A DNA stretch of 64,000 nt, taken from the IMG/VR virus record IMGVR_UViG_3300046694_000223, positions 62,001 to 126,000 of that record, one strand, 5' to 3'. Position numbers and translations under genes: made by a program. The notes beneath the pieces were generated by a model. That model did no database searches. It saw only the letters and a list, made by a program, of their open reading frames with translations, and was not told the origin of the DNA. Positions 25,877 through 34,492 of the stretch are shown here, in pieces; the first letter of the stretch is position 1, and each line of letters starts with the position of its first letter. The DNA comes from a virus.

Positions 25877-26497
25877 TTAAAAGGTTTTATAAACAACATT
25901 TATCTGTTCATCGCTACTTCGTACTTGAAAGCATGAGCACTCGTAACACTCAGACGAAGGGTTTAACCCGTCTGATCCAACTTCATCCCCGAATGCTCCA
26001 TATGGGCAATTAGAACCTCTGCTACCATCTTTGTATTCTGTTATATATGTATATTTGCAAACTGGAAATCTTTCCTTGTATGCTTTTATTTGTCTAGGAG
26101 AATACATACCGTAATCTTCATATACTTCATCAGGAAGAATCCCTAGTTGCATATCTATCCAATCTTGGCTTTCTATTGTATGTGCACAAGCTCCATATGC
26201 ACATCTATTCCAGAATAATTCCTGCCCCTCGACTGGAAATGTGTCAACAAATTCAATAATACAATCTTCATATTTATAATCTTCGCACCATCCATCAATT
26301 AACTCGGGTTCTTCATCAAACCATTTCTTAATATCTTTAGGTTTGCATTCATCGCATAATTGCATATATGTATAATTATTATCAAAACTGCTGCCGTAAT
26401 TGCTTCTGTATAGAGAGTATGTTGTTGTTATCTTCTTTACTAGACATTTAAAGCAGATATCTTTAAAGTCTTCAATTGCTTTATGATTATTACTCAA
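25877..26497 (-). CDS. Cys-rich hypothetical protein, 206 aa
   Basis: Several CxxC-type pairs (CFKC near 15, CDEC near 48, and a CYECSC cluster near 185) suggest two metal sites. Acidic and aromatic. SD AGGGGATGATTAATTG. Function unknown. Confidence 0.72.
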   Translation of the reverse strand: MSNNHKAIEDFKDICFKCLVKKITTTYSLYRSNYGSSFDNNYTYMQLCDECKPKDIKKWFDEEPELIDGWCEDYKYEDCIIEFVDTFPVEGQELFWNRCAYGACAHTIESQDWIDMQLGILPDEVYEDYGMYSPRQIKAYKERFPVCKYTYITEYKDGSRGSNCPYGAFGDEVGSDGLNPSSECYECSCFQVRSSDEQINVVYKTF

Positions 26498-26517
26498 TTA
26501 ATCATCCCCTTTTCTAT

Positions 26518-26886
26518 TTAACAAAATGTCCCGATGTTCCGTCTCACTGTGAAATTATTATTGTTCAACTCTTCAATCAATTGTTCCACACTTACATTAC
26601 CATTATATTTATTCTTAATACCCTCAATCAAAACATTCAACGCTTTATCTGGTTTGTTCTTCTTCGTTTCAGGCTCTTTTACCAATACATAATTAGTCAA
26701 ACCGCCAGCCAATTCTTCAACATTGATTTCGTACCCAGCAACATACATCTCCTGGATTCTTGCGCTGTATCGCAGAGCGACCTTGACCAAATCCACATTG
26801 GTTACACCGTTATTCCCGGCAGACCGCAGCAGATTAAGGATCTGAAGTCGTTGTGATTCAGTTCTGACTTTAGTCTCAGTATCCAT
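26518..26886 (-). CDS. Winged-helix DNA-binding protein, 122 aa
   Basis: Residues 12-50 (RLQILNLLRSAGNNGVTNVD...RIQEMYVAGYEI) fit the HTH_39-like winged helix of phage proteins; the second half is helical and charged. A regulator or replication accessory. One base separates it from the gene upstream. Confidence 0.68.
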   Translation of the reverse strand: MDTETKVRTESQRLQILNLLRSAGNNGVTNVDLVKVALRYSARIQEMYVAGYEINVEELAGGLTNYVLVKEPETKKNKPDKALNVLIEGIKNKYNGNVSVEQLIEELNNNNFTVRRNIGTFC

Positions 26887-26887
26887 A

Positions 26888-27175
26888 TTAAGCCTCCTCT
26901 AATTTCTTCTTCTTATTTGCTCTGCCTTTAGCCAAATTAGCAGCCAATTCAGCTCTGCGTTCATCACTCATTGTTCGTTTCGAATCACTCTTTTTTCGGA
27001 ATGAAACTTGCTCATAATCAACCAGATATGTTTTATTTCCTTCTGCATCAATTTTCACTGCTTCAAACCCTGCTTTTTCAAGCCGAGTCTGCATCTTTCC
27101 CGAAGAACTAAATATCTCCCACTGATTTGTTTCATCGTTGCAAAGACAGATCGTCTCACGTTCAATTGCCAACAT
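26888..27175 (-). CDS. Hypothetical protein with basic tail, 95 aa
   Basis: Beta-rich N-terminus (YLVDYEQVSFRKKSDS) then a Lys/Arg-rich helix to the end, suited to nucleic-acid binding. Co-transcribed with the winged-helix gene. Confidence 0.7.
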   Translation of the reverse strand: MLAIERETICLCNDETNQWEIFSSSGKMQTRLEKAGFEAVKIDAEGNKTYLVDYEQVSFRKKSDSKRTMSDERRAELAANLAKGRANKKKKLEEA

Positions 27176-27224
27176 ATTTATTTCCTCGCCTTCATTATGT
27201 ATTTTTCTTCATAAAAGTTTTATT

Positions 27225-27461
27225 TTATGCTTCTATATATTGTTTTGCTTCCTCATATGTATTAAACATGCAACCCGAATCCTGAACTATCTCTTCGCCC
27301 TCAGCATCTAAATACTCAAAATCCACATCCCAAACTTGATGCTTCTTCATTAAACTCACCAAATTTAGTCGTCTAATTTTATGCCCTTCTTCGATCAGTT
27401 TCCCTTTGTAATATAATCCCTCCCAATCATCCAAACTTACAACAATGAATTTATTTTCCAT
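27225..27461 (-). CDS. Hypothetical protein, 78 aa
   Basis: ATG at 27461, inside the end of the upstream gene. Contains WEGLYYKGKLIEEGHKI, as in several small phage proteins of unknown role. Confidence 0.68.
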   Translation of the reverse strand: MENKFIVVSLDDWEGLYYKGKLIEEGHKIRRLNLVSLMKKHQVWDVDFEYLDAEGEEIVQDSGCMFNTYEEAKQYIEA

Positions 27462-27717
27462 ATGTTTCAATCCGTTTCTGAAGTTTATTTTTTGTGCGCT
27501 GCTTCTTAGTTTGTGATTGAATTTTCTGTAAACGTTGAATCTCGTGTTGTTTTTCCACTGTTTCTCCCACAGCTTTTAGTGCGATCCCAATAGTTTTTCC
27601 AGAAACCGCAAATATGTTTGATATATTATTAAGACTCTCAACTAATTCATCCATATTTTTATCATTAATAGTGCTTTTTTCTTTCTTGCCAAATAAATTC
27701 AGAATATCAATCCTCAA
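27451..27717 (-). CDS. Hypothetical protein with basic end, 88 aa
   Basis: TTG start at 27717 after GGAGAT; the ATG at 27732 has no SD. Amphipathic middle helix (IGIALKAVGETVEKQ) and very basic C-terminus. Confidence 0.6.
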   Translation of the reverse strand: MRIDILNLFGKKEKSTINDKNMDELVESLNNISNIFAVSGKTIGIALKAVGETVEKQHEIQRLQKIQSQTKKQRTKNKLQKRIETYGK

Positions 27718-27889
27718 TATTATCATCTCCATGATTATGTTTATTTTTAAAATATTCCTTACCGCTCATTTCTCTTGGAGTTGATTTTCCACATCTCAAA
27801 CACCTACTCAATGTTTCTGAGTTGTAAATTTCTTCTCCACATTTGGAACATACTTCATTACCGAATCCAAAATCCTTATTGTTGTTCAT
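27707..27889 (-). CDS. Zinc-ribbon protein, 60 aa
   Basis: CSKCGEE at 14-20 and CLRCGKS at 30-36 form a four-Cys zinc ribbon. ATG overlaps the stop of the upstream gene. Confidence 0.75.
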   Translation of the reverse strand: MNNNKDFGFGNEVCSKCGEEIYNSETLSRCLRCGKSTPREMSGKEYFKNKHNHGDDNIED

Positions 27890-28062
27890 GATTTACCAGC
27901 ATCCCCCAATTCATGAATTTTGCTGATGACCTGATAATACAAACTGGGCATTTCTTCATCTATAATTAACATATCTAAGTTTTTACAATACCCAATGTAC
28001 CTATCGAGTTTCACTTCTGTATCCTCTATGTACTTCTTTATTTGCTCTAAAAAATCAACCAT
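27886..28062 (-). CDS. Hypothetical helical protein, 58 aa
   Basis: ATG at 28062 with SD AAAGGGGGATTAATA. Ends with TGA sharing bases with the next ATG. Helical, acidic. Confidence 0.68.
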   Translation of the reverse strand: MVDFLEQIKKYIEDTEVKLDRYIGYCKNLDMLIIDEEMPSLYYQVISKIHELGDAGKS

Positions 28063-28095
28063 TATTAATCCCCCTTTCTGTTTAAAATGCGGATT

Positions 28096-28395
28096 TCATA
28101 AAAACATTGAGCGTTCCTCTAACCTCTTCAATAATTCGGGAACAATTACATTTTTGAGCGACCAATCATAGGTTGATTCGTGTTCTCTCCTACAATTTTT
28201 CAGATTGTTTTCTACGCTATACATAAGTGCCTCAAGACAAAGTTTGCTAGTCAACGCTCTGAATCCATCGGAATTGGCTCGAACAGATTTATATTCTTCC
28301 AATGATACAGAACTATCACTTAACTTGTTTACATCAACTTCAACACCGTCAATCGTGACATGTGGATCAAATTCTCTGCCATAAATCTTAATCAT
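28096..28395 (-). CDS. Hypothetical protein, 99 aa
   Basis: Starts with a short beta motif (IKIYGREFDPHVTIDGVEVD) then helices. SD GGGGAGAATAAATA. Confidence 0.7.
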   Translation of the reverse strand: MIKIYGREFDPHVTIDGVEVDVNKLSDSSVSLEEYKSVRANSDGFRALTSKLCLEALMYSVENNLKNCRREHESTYDWSLKNVIVPELLKRLEERSMFL

Positions 28396-28398
28396 TAT

Positions 28399-28758
28399 TT
28401 ATTCTCCCCTCATTCCAACCACGTTAAAGTGTTTATGAATTGTCTCTACATTTGTTCCGACAGCTCCGTCAATTACAAAATGTCCATTTTGCTTCTTATT
28501 GGTTATTTCTAGTCTCTGTCCTTTACGGAAATTATTCATGCAGTCATCTTTAGCCTCAATGATCAATCCAACCTCTAATTTTGGCAAAAGTTTGCTTAAC
28601 TCATCTACGAATTGTTGCACTTTTATTCCATATTCTTTTCTGCTTTCAAGACTTGAGGCAATGACATGATTAACGTCCATATTTTTATTCTTGATATCGT
28701 TAATCATGTCCTCAACGGATGTTTCATATATGTATTTGATGGTTTTAAGTCTATTCAT
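28399..28758 (-). CDS. Hypothetical protein, 119 aa
   Basis: Helical first half; the second half (KKGQRLEIT-like, with HFVIDGAVGTNVETIHKHF) may be a small beta barrel. Start overlaps the upstream gene by 4 nt. Confidence 0.7.
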   Translation of the reverse strand: MNRLKTIKYIYETSVEDMINDIKNKNMDVNHVIASSLESRKEYGIKVQQFVDELSKLLPKLEVGLIIEAKDDCMNNFRKGQRLEITNKKQNGHFVIDGAVGTNVETIHKHFNVVGMRGE

Positions 28759-28937
28759 TGTTTAACTTCTTCTACAAATTCAATCGAATCTCGATCAAAT
28801 GCATAATCATTTCCAACATTAAATCTAGCTGCAAGCAGAATGTTCATTGCTTCTCGAAATGTTTCGTAACTTCCCACACACAATTCTTTTGTGAGTCCCG
28901 ATTTAAAATAAACCTTTACTTTAATGTCTCGCTTCAT
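28755..28937 (-). CDS. Hypothetical protein, 60 aa
   Basis: Beta strand (DIKVKVYFKSGLTKEL) then helix and strand, like many small phage proteins. Function unknown. Confidence 0.7.
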   Translation of the reverse strand: MKRDIKVKVYFKSGLTKELCVGSYETFREAMNILLAARFNVGNDYAFDRDSIEFVEEVKQ

Positions 28938-28978
28938 TTACTATTTTCTCCTCTATATTTTGATGTTTTAAGTCTATT

Positions 28979-29170
28979 TTAATCTTTTGGAATAGTTTCG
29001 AATGTATTTACTGATTCATCAATTATGACTGGCACACCATCATAGAATCCAATATAACCTTCGTTTGCATTTTCATCATTGATCAAAATGCTTTGATCTT
29101 TTAACTTATTCCAAAAACGACTACTCATTTTAATTTCTTTTAGCAACACTGATATCTTCTCCTTTTCCAT
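28979..29170 (-). CDS. Hypothetical protein, 63 aa
   Basis: Helical start, beta-rich end with GYIGFYDGVPVII. No family recognised. Confidence 0.68.
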   Translation of the reverse strand: MEKEKISVLLKEIKMSSRFWNKLKDQSILINDENANEGYIGFYDGVPVIIDESVNTFETIPKD

Positions 29171-29199
29171 TCTTAATCAAATAACAGTTTTATGAGCAT

Positions 29200-29343
29200 T
29201 TACTCTTCATCTAACAACCGTTCTACATAGTCAAGAATGTCTTTTGTCTTATCTCTAAGTTCCAACAAGTCACTATATGTATAATCTCCACTTGCAACAT
29301 CATCCAGGACTTCTTTATAGATTTCTAAATTAATCGGGAACAT
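29200..29343 (-). CDS. Hypothetical acidic protein, 47 aa
   Basis: ATG at 29343 with SD AAAGGAAGTGATGTT. Acidic helical protein. Confidence 0.65.
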   Translation of the reverse strand: MFPINLEIYKEVLDDVASGDYTYSDLLELRDKTKDILDYVERLLDEE

Positions 29344-29357
29344 AACATCACTTCCTT

Positions 29358-29903
29358 TTAATTTAATGGTTGTTCGTTTTCCACCTCAATAATATTCTTG
29401 ATAATTTTTACCGCCTTATCGAATTCATAGTTGATAACCTGATAGTCGTACCGCTTCTTAGCAAACTTGATTCCGTCAGTAGTCACACGACTAAGAATCT
29501 TATCAACTGTGTCACCACGTTCATGCATACGTCTCATGCGTGTCTTCTTATCTACTTTGATATAAATTGTGATAAACTCAATGTCTGTAATTTTTTCCTT
29601 TAAATCTCTGATTCCGTCTGGATCACAAACATATAAAAGGCGGTTATTACTATTGCGAATTTGATCAACGGTGCTGAAGTAATGATTGCCCTCAATCAAG
29701 CTGTAGGCAGCCACTTCGCCGTTTTTCTCAAACTGCTTATATTCCTCTACAGAGCAGAACATATGCCCGTATTCGTCTTCGTAGCGCGGCTGTCTCGTTG
29801 TATAAGACTGCAAAACATCGTAACCGTGTTTTTCTAATTCTTTAGCAATCTCTGTCTTCCCTGAACCGCTATAACCCATTAAGACGTAAACTTTAGGCTT
29901 CAT
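29358..29903 (-). CDS. Guanylate-kinase-like P-loop kinase
   Basis: 181 residues. P-loop GYSGSGKT at 9-16; the SYTTRQPRYEDEYGHMF block is the GMP-binding region of guanylate kinases; RMRRMHERGD is the lid arginine motif. Expected to phosphorylate (d)GMP, feeding the nucleotide pool for phage DNA synthesis. Shares one base with the stop of the 3D-domain gene upstream. Confidence 0.8.
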   Translation of the reverse strand: MKPKVYVLMGYSGSGKTEIAKELEKHGYDVLQSYTTRQPRYEDEYGHMFCSVEEYKQFEKNGEVAAYSLIEGNHYFSTVDQIRNSNNRLLYVCDPDGIRDLKEKITDIEFITIYIKVDKKTRMRRMHERGDTVDKILSRVTTDGIKFAKKRYDYQVINYEFDKAVKIIKNIIEVENEQPLN

Positions 29904-30448
29904 TAATCCAACTCTCCCATTTTAATAATTTTGACTTTTAACTTCTGCCGCCCAAATTCCATACAATCATCATATGATTCCATAAACACATCAATGTGTT
30001 TATTTTTTACCTTAGACCCTGAATCATAGATTGTTCTATATCCCAGAGTTTCGATATATACAATTGTTCCAAGTGGTAGTTTGCTTAAGTCTCCAGCCGC
30101 TGTAACGCCTTGCACGGTCTTTTTTCCTGATCTGGTAATCGAGTACCCCTTGTCTCCTGGGCGCTTGCCTGTAGAACTTACACCGTTCTCATAGGCGGTA
30201 ATAACATATGTATCCCATGTATCATCTGGAGTTAATTCTTGTTCAAATTCTCTATACTCTTCCGCAATTGTCGAAATTGTTTTTGGTTCAACCTTTGCAA
30301 CTTCTTTCTGTTTCTCTACCTTAACCGTCTGGACAACTTTCTTTTCAAATGGCATGGTCTTATTTGATTCTCTAGCTTCACTTGCGTTCTGAATATTTGA
30401 ATGACTCAACGCAATCGTGAATATCAGAGACAGAATTATCTCTAGCAT
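29903..30448 (-). CDS. 3D-domain protein with N-terminal anchor
   Basis: 181 residues from the ATG at 30448 (SD GGAGGTAACG). Hydrophobic N-terminus (about 3-16) for export or anchoring, a charged linker, then a 3D domain: YVITAYENG, GVTAAG, TIVYIETLGYRTIYDSGSKV, HIDVF. The three conserved Asp of the name are in place for the second and third. 3D domains belong to lytic transglycosylase-like cell-wall enzymes; SPbeta YorM has one too. Confidence 0.8.
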   Translation of the reverse strand: MLEIILSLIFTIALSHSNIQNASEARESNKTMPFEKKVVQTVKVEKQKEVAKVEPKTISTIAEEYREFEQELTPDDTWDTYVITAYENGVSSTGKRPGDKGYSITRSGKKTVQGVTAAGDLSKLPLGTIVYIETLGYRTIYDSGSKVKNKHIDVFMESYDDCMEFGRQKLKVKIIKMGELD

Positions 30449-30461
30449 CGTTACCTCCACA

Positions 30462-30496
30462 TTTTAGATATAGCCCCACATTTTACTGTGAGGCTA
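30462..30496. other. Intergenic hairpin before the 3D gene
   Basis: 9 bp stem (AGCCTCACA/TGTGGGGCT, one G-U pair) with 6 nt loop. On the minus strand no T run follows, so it may only slow transcription or protect RNA ends. Confidence 0.6.
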
Positions 30497-30507
30497 TTTA
30501 TTTTCAT

Positions 30508-30897
30508 TTATTTAATATTATTCTTAACTCTCATAATGCTTGATTGAACATATTGAATAGCTGCATCTAATTTGTTTTTTGCTTCTGTGATTTTTTCAAA
30601 GGAAAGCAGCACTTCTCTGTAATTTCTAACATCTTTTTTATTAATAAATTCATTCATTTGTTTTTTAAGTTCTTTTAATTCTACTTCCAAAAATGGATTA
30701 GTTGTTTCTGAAAAAACAATATGTCTATCAATCTCTTGATAACTTTTATGTACCTCTTTAGAGTACATATTATTCAGAATGTATAACGAGTCTGCCGTTG
30801 TTCTATAGTCTTTTATGCTTCCCGACAATCTAAATTCTTCAAGCAAGCCTATAATATTTCTGATTGACATCTGCAATTCAAGTGTTTTTGTTTCCAT
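30508..30897 (-). CDS. Hypothetical coiled-coil protein, 129 aa
   Basis: Almost entirely helical, with several heptad-like stretches. First gene after a large inverted repeat. Function unknown. Confidence 0.7.
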   Translation of the reverse strand: METKTLELQMSIRNIIGLLEEFRLSGSIKDYRTTADSLYILNNMYSKEVHKSYQEIDRHIVFSETTNPFLEVELKELKKQMNEFINKKDVRNYREVLLSFEKITEAKNKLDAAIQYVQSSIMRVKNNIK

Positions 30898-30938
30898 AAA
30901 CTATCTTCCTCCTGATGTTCGGTCATTACCCTTAAATT

Positions 30939-30987
30939 TTGTCTATATGTAGTTCTATGTTTAAAATTAGATACCACATATAGACAA
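30939..30987. repeat. Perfect 12 bp inverted repeat
   Basis: TTGTCTATATGT (30939-30950) and ACATATAGACAA (30976-30987) with a 25 nt spacer, between the ATPase gene and the coiled-coil gene. Could be an operator pair or an AT-rich terminator. Confidence 0.75.
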
Positions 30988-31030
30988 TAGATCTTCATGA
31001 AAACTGTCTTTTATCAGATGTTATTATGTA

Positions 31031-32206
31031 TTAGTTTGGCAGTTCATAGTTTGTAATAAATTCAACTGCTTTGGTCAGTGCTTCAATGTCTGTAGCATTA
31101 TTGTAGTTCGCCATTCCAAGCAACTTCTTAAATTCGGGAACAATATGTTCAGCTAATTGATTATTAGTGAATCGGGCTTTTTGTATATTGATCTTTTCAA
31201 TCAATTCTTCAGAAGTTGCTTTGGTTTCTTCTGCTTCTGCAAATTCTTTAGCCTCATCGTTTCGCTCTTGTTCTTGCTCTTGTTTAAGTTCCGCAATACT
31301 TTTATTGGTCTTTTTCAATTGTCCTTTGACGGCATCTTCAAATACCTTTAAGAAATTCTTTGCACTATATTCCACTGGTTCTTCAGGAAGATCGGTATAA
31401 CGACCACCAGCAATCGAAATATATTCAGTAGGACGGAATACCATAACAGTACGGGTTTCGTGGAAGTTACTTCCTTTTTCTCTACCCTTCTTGTCTTTGA
31501 TATTGTCAGACATTTCATCACCATCTTTATTTACGACCACAACCTCATTAAACAAGCAGCAAATCAGACTGGCTTGAGATTCAAAGATTTTACGCGCTGT
31601 TGCATGCATCATTAATTCAATGGAGTTAAATTTCATACCGTTATAAAGAGTAGTTTCCTTTTCCTTGGTCCATGCCAGTCCAGCAATTCCATAACCAGCG
31701 TTTCGCAAAGCATCAAAAGGTTTCTTCATCTCTTCATAAAGAGCCGTATAACCATTTTCGGCATTTCCAGATGCGGTGTTCAAGTCTTGCAGAGAGATAA
31801 TTGACTGTTTACCATAACGCTTTGCACGATCCTTTAGGAGCCAAGATGTAGCAGCATCAACACATCTATCTGCCGTATCTACACCAATGAGTTTAACAAT
31901 ACGCCCTTCCTTTGCTTCTTTCACTAGTCCTGGAACTACATCCTTTTTAAAGAATTCCCATTGTTTCCATGCATCTTCATCCGAACCTTCTTTATGGATC
32001 GGAATGATATTCTCAAGTTCCCAAGTTTCATATCCCGGCTCGAAAGCTAACAACAGAGCCTCTTCTGGGTTGGTATAATGCAACTCAGTAACTTCTTTCC
32101 AAAGTCGAGTTTTGCCCGTCTTGTATGTTCCGACAATCAGACTCATGATAGAATGAAGCTCAACCTTTGGTGTGTTTTTTTGTACCTTATCTCGAAATCC
32201 TGCCAT
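31031..32206 (-). CDS. Sak4/AAA_24-like recombination ATPase
   Basis: 391 residues. Walker A GTYKTGKTRLW near 27-37, Walker B-like VKLIGVDTADR near 100-110, and a helical C-terminal extension. Matches the AAA_24/Sak4 RecA-like family of phage annealing ATPases that work with an SSB. It follows the SSB-like and nuclease genes. Size and place match SPbeta yorG. Confidence 0.78.
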   Translation of the reverse strand: MAGFRDKVQKNTPKVELHSIMSLIVGTYKTGKTRLWKEVTELHYTNPEEALLLAFEPGYETWELENIIPIHKEGSDEDAWKQWEFFKKDVVPGLVKEAKEGRIVKLIGVDTADRCVDAATSWLLKDRAKRYGKQSIISLQDLNTASGNAENGYTALYEEMKKPFDALRNAGYGIAGLAWTKEKETTLYNGMKFNSIELMMHATARKIFESQASLICCLFNEVVVVNKDGDEMSDNIKDKKGREKGSNFHETRTVMVFRPTEYISIAGGRYTDLPEEPVEYSAKNFLKVFEDAVKGQLKKTNKSIAELKQEQEQERNDEAKEFAEAEETKATSEELIEKINIQKARFTNNQLAEHIVPEFKKLLGMANYNNATDIEALTKAVEFITNYELPN

Positions 32207-32231
32207 TAATTAAATCTCTCCCTTAATATAT

Positions 32232-32813
32232 TTATTTTATTGATTTATAAAAAGAACAATATGTATCAATGTAGTCCCATCTATCTAAAAACTCATGATA
32301 CTTTTTACCTCTTGAATTTACTTCTATGGTCTTGACCTTTGCCAACACACTTGGAACTATGTATGATTTTTCTATCTCGTCCAGTTCATTTAGCGCAAAT
32401 AAGATATATAAATCACATGTAGCATTCTGCTTATTTGTTGCAAAAGTATGCACAAGTGTTTTGTGGAGGTATGACCTTGGGCTTGCATCCTTGATATCGA
32501 TCTTTACACAACCATTGATCAGTAAGTCATAAGGATGTCTCACTGTCATTTTTTCTACTTCAAAACCAATCTTTCGTATGATATCAATTGCCTTTTCTTC
32601 ATGATCGTTTCCTAGTTTTGAACATGAATCCTTTATATCAAGCTCTAGTAATTTAGCCCAATCCCTAAATCCAATACTTTTACACACCTTATTGGCAAAA
32701 GAATAGTTATTATCTAACTCAACTATTTCATTAAAAGTTGGCATCCTATCTAGATTTAGTTTATTTTTTCTATCAATTATTCCAGTCCTCAGTTCTTCAT
32801 GCAAGTCTTTGAT
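32232..32813 (-). CDS. Putative PD-(D/E)xK nuclease; apparent ATC start
   Basis: About 193 residues. The core PYDLLINGCVKIDIKDA carries the Asp and DxK residues expected of the PD-(D/E)xK fold; an upstream Glu and a later DLYILFAL strand fit too. Relatives include resolvases and restriction enzymes. The first canonical start (TTG 32804) is 16 bases from the SD, while ATC at 32813 is seven bases after GGAGGTG. SD and start are buried in a strong hairpin. Confidence 0.65.
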   Translation of the reverse strand: MKDLHEELRTGIIDRKNKLNLDRMPTFNEIVELDNNYSFANKVCKSIGFRDWAKLLELDIKDSCSKLGNDHEEKAIDIIRKIGFEVEKMTVRHPYDLLINGCVKIDIKDASPRSYLHKTLVHTFATNKQNATCDLYILFALNELDEIEKSYIVPSVLAKVKTIEVNSRGKKYHEFLDRWDYIDTYCSFYKSIK

Positions 32814-32852
32814 AACTTCTCACCTCCCCGTAAAGGAAGAGGCGAGAAGTTA
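32813..32852 (-). promoter_or_regulatory. Hairpin hiding the SD and start of the nuclease gene
   Basis: TAACTTCTC plus CCTC pair with GAGG plus GAGAAGTTA (one internal mismatch, 12 nt loop). The 3' arm on the RNA contains GAGGTGAGAAGTTA, that is the SD, and reaches the start codon. No T run follows, so translation control is more likely than termination. Confidence 0.75.
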
Positions 32853-32864
32853 AAACTATTCTGT

Positions 32865-34010
32865 TTACACGCTGAACGGGTCATCATTTTTACTAAATGG
32901 GTCATCGGACACATCGTTTGCCTTTGGAAAAGGATCAGATGTAGTATCAAAAGGAGAGTTATTAGTCACTGCCGCAGTTTTCTTAAACTCTTCTTCTGTC
33001 AATAGTTCGCGCATCAGGCTACCCTTAACAAATCCAGTAACCTCAAGACCTTTTTTGTCTCCATTAGTAACTCGCTCAGTTCGAATAACCTGTTGATCAG
33101 AACTCACATCAGAGAATGGGTCATCTGAAGCCATATGATCTTCAATCTCAACATAAGCAAATGTTGCACGATTATTGTCCTGACCAGTCACTTCGATAAA
33201 GTCATATGTATTCAATGTTGCGAATGCATCAGCCATCGGCTTGCTGCCGTCTTCTGGTTGTGAATAATAAACAATCAGTTCAACATCTTTCGGCTCAGAA
33301 CGTTCTTTCCCGTAATCCAGGAATGTTCCATTTACCTTTGTTTCTTTAGTAGCTTCATCTTGATATGTACTACGAATACCAGTCTGCATACTAAAGTAAT
33401 TCACTTCGCGGAACAAAGGATCTTTAAAGTCTGTTACATAATCAAATTCTGCTCCAGCATGTTTTACTGTTTGGAAAGTTCCATCTTCTTGTAGAATTTG
33501 ACCATTAACAATCGGTTTAACAGAGTTAATATTACGCTTCACAAACAATGTTGTGCTTCCATCTTCTTTTGTAAACTCCTCAAAACTGTATTGTCCGCGA
33601 ACTTCATACCATTCGTCGGCCTTAATCAATTTCCCCAGACGTTCGCATTTATCCCAATCAACTTCGATTGGATGATATGAATTATCAGGAAACTTTTCTT
33701 TGTTGTTTCGGTCTGCCCATTCTACTGTTGCCGACTTCTTGTGTGTCTGACTATAAGGATAAGCAAATTTCTGTTCCATACCAGACAATTCAACACGTAG
33801 ACGGTTACTCAGTGCAGTCTCAATTTCAAATTGAATAAGTCTGCGTTGTTTTCCTGACTGAGTTGTATATTGTTTTGCAATCGGCTGTTTAATCCAACTG
33901 TCAGACTCATCTTTTTTACTAACTTGACTAACTTTCCCGATGAAACGGAATGAGTTTTTAAATTCTTTTCCGCCGTGTTTTTTGTTTGTTTTGATTTTAT
34001 ACTCTGCCAT
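32865..34010 (-). CDS. Putative single-stranded DNA-binding protein
   Basis: 381 residues. The N-terminal 290 residues are beta-rich and basic-aromatic, compatible with OB folds. The last 50 residues are acidic and carry repeated SSB-like tips: SPFD, SDPFP, SDDPFSK and the terminal DDPFSV, like the DIPF tail by which bacterial SSB recruits partners. Place and size agree with a replication/recombination SSB; equivalent in position to SPbeta yorF. Confidence 0.7.
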   Translation of the reverse strand: MAEYKIKTNKKHGGKEFKNSFRFIGKVSQVSKKDESDSWIKQPIAKQYTTQSGKQRRLIQFEIETALSNRLRVELSGMEQKFAYPYSQTHKKSATVEWADRNNKEKFPDNSYHPIEVDWDKCERLGKLIKADEWYEVRGQYSFEEFTKEDGSTTLFVKRNINSVKPIVNGQILQEDGTFQTVKHAGAEFDYVTDFKDPLFREVNYFSMQTGIRSTYQDEATKETKVNGTFLDYGKERSEPKDVELIVYYSQPEDGSKPMADAFATLNTYDFIEVTGQDNNRATFAYVEIEDHMASDDPFSDVSSDQQVIRTERVTNGDKKGLEVTGFVKGSLMRELLTEEEFKKTAAVTNNSPFDTTSDPFPKANDVSDDPFSKNDDPFSV

Positions 34011-34200
34011 ATGTATTTTTATCTCCCTTTTATATGTTTATTTTTTAATATGTTATCGTTCATCGTTCTTATGAGATAACCATATTAAAGGGAGGACTTC
34101 TTGGTTCATTCTTGATCCAAACCACCACCTTTCAGTATTTAGAATATCTATAACCTCACTTACGTAAAGCTATATATTCAACATGCTTTCGCATGGCGTT
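34011..34200. other. Gap with a small GNRA-type hairpin
   Basis: 190 nt without a convincing gene. It holds CATGC-GAAA-GCATG (34176-34193 region on the minus strand) and a few 18-codon frames with poor SDs that I do not call. Confidence 0.4.
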
Positions 34201-34353
34201 TTAAAGTATCAATGAAGCGATATAGAATATGAATACTATCGCTAATCCAATTAATGAATTATAAAATACCTTACGTCCCTTATCGGTTCTTTCGTACTTG
34301 GCTGTGAAGTAGACAATTACTAATGCAAGCAGGATTATCAGAACGTCATTCAC
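34201..34353 (-). CDS. Small membrane protein, 50 aa
   Basis: GTG start at 34353 with SD GGAGGGCACAAA. Two hydrophobic helices (about 4-16 and 33-49) with a charged loop between them (KYERTDKGRK). Own promoter. Role unknown. Confidence 0.72.
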   Translation of the reverse strand: MNDVLIILLALVIVYFTAKYERTDKGRKVFYNSLIGLAIVFIFYIASLIL

Positions 34354-34428
34354 TTTGTGCCCTCCACACTCTTGATAAAATTATTATTTCGTCTGATCTT
34401 ATTCCTTCTTGTTTCTCTCTTCTTCTTT

Positions 34429-34457
34429 AATATACATCGCACATTCGTTTTAGTCAA
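34429..34457 (-). promoter_or_regulatory. Promoter of the small membrane protein
   Basis: -35 TTGACT, 17 bp, -10 TATATT. The element (34471-34485) is 13 bases upstream of the -35. Confidence 0.8.
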
Positions 34458-34492
34458 CACATTTTTATTATATTTATTTATTAAATTGTTTA

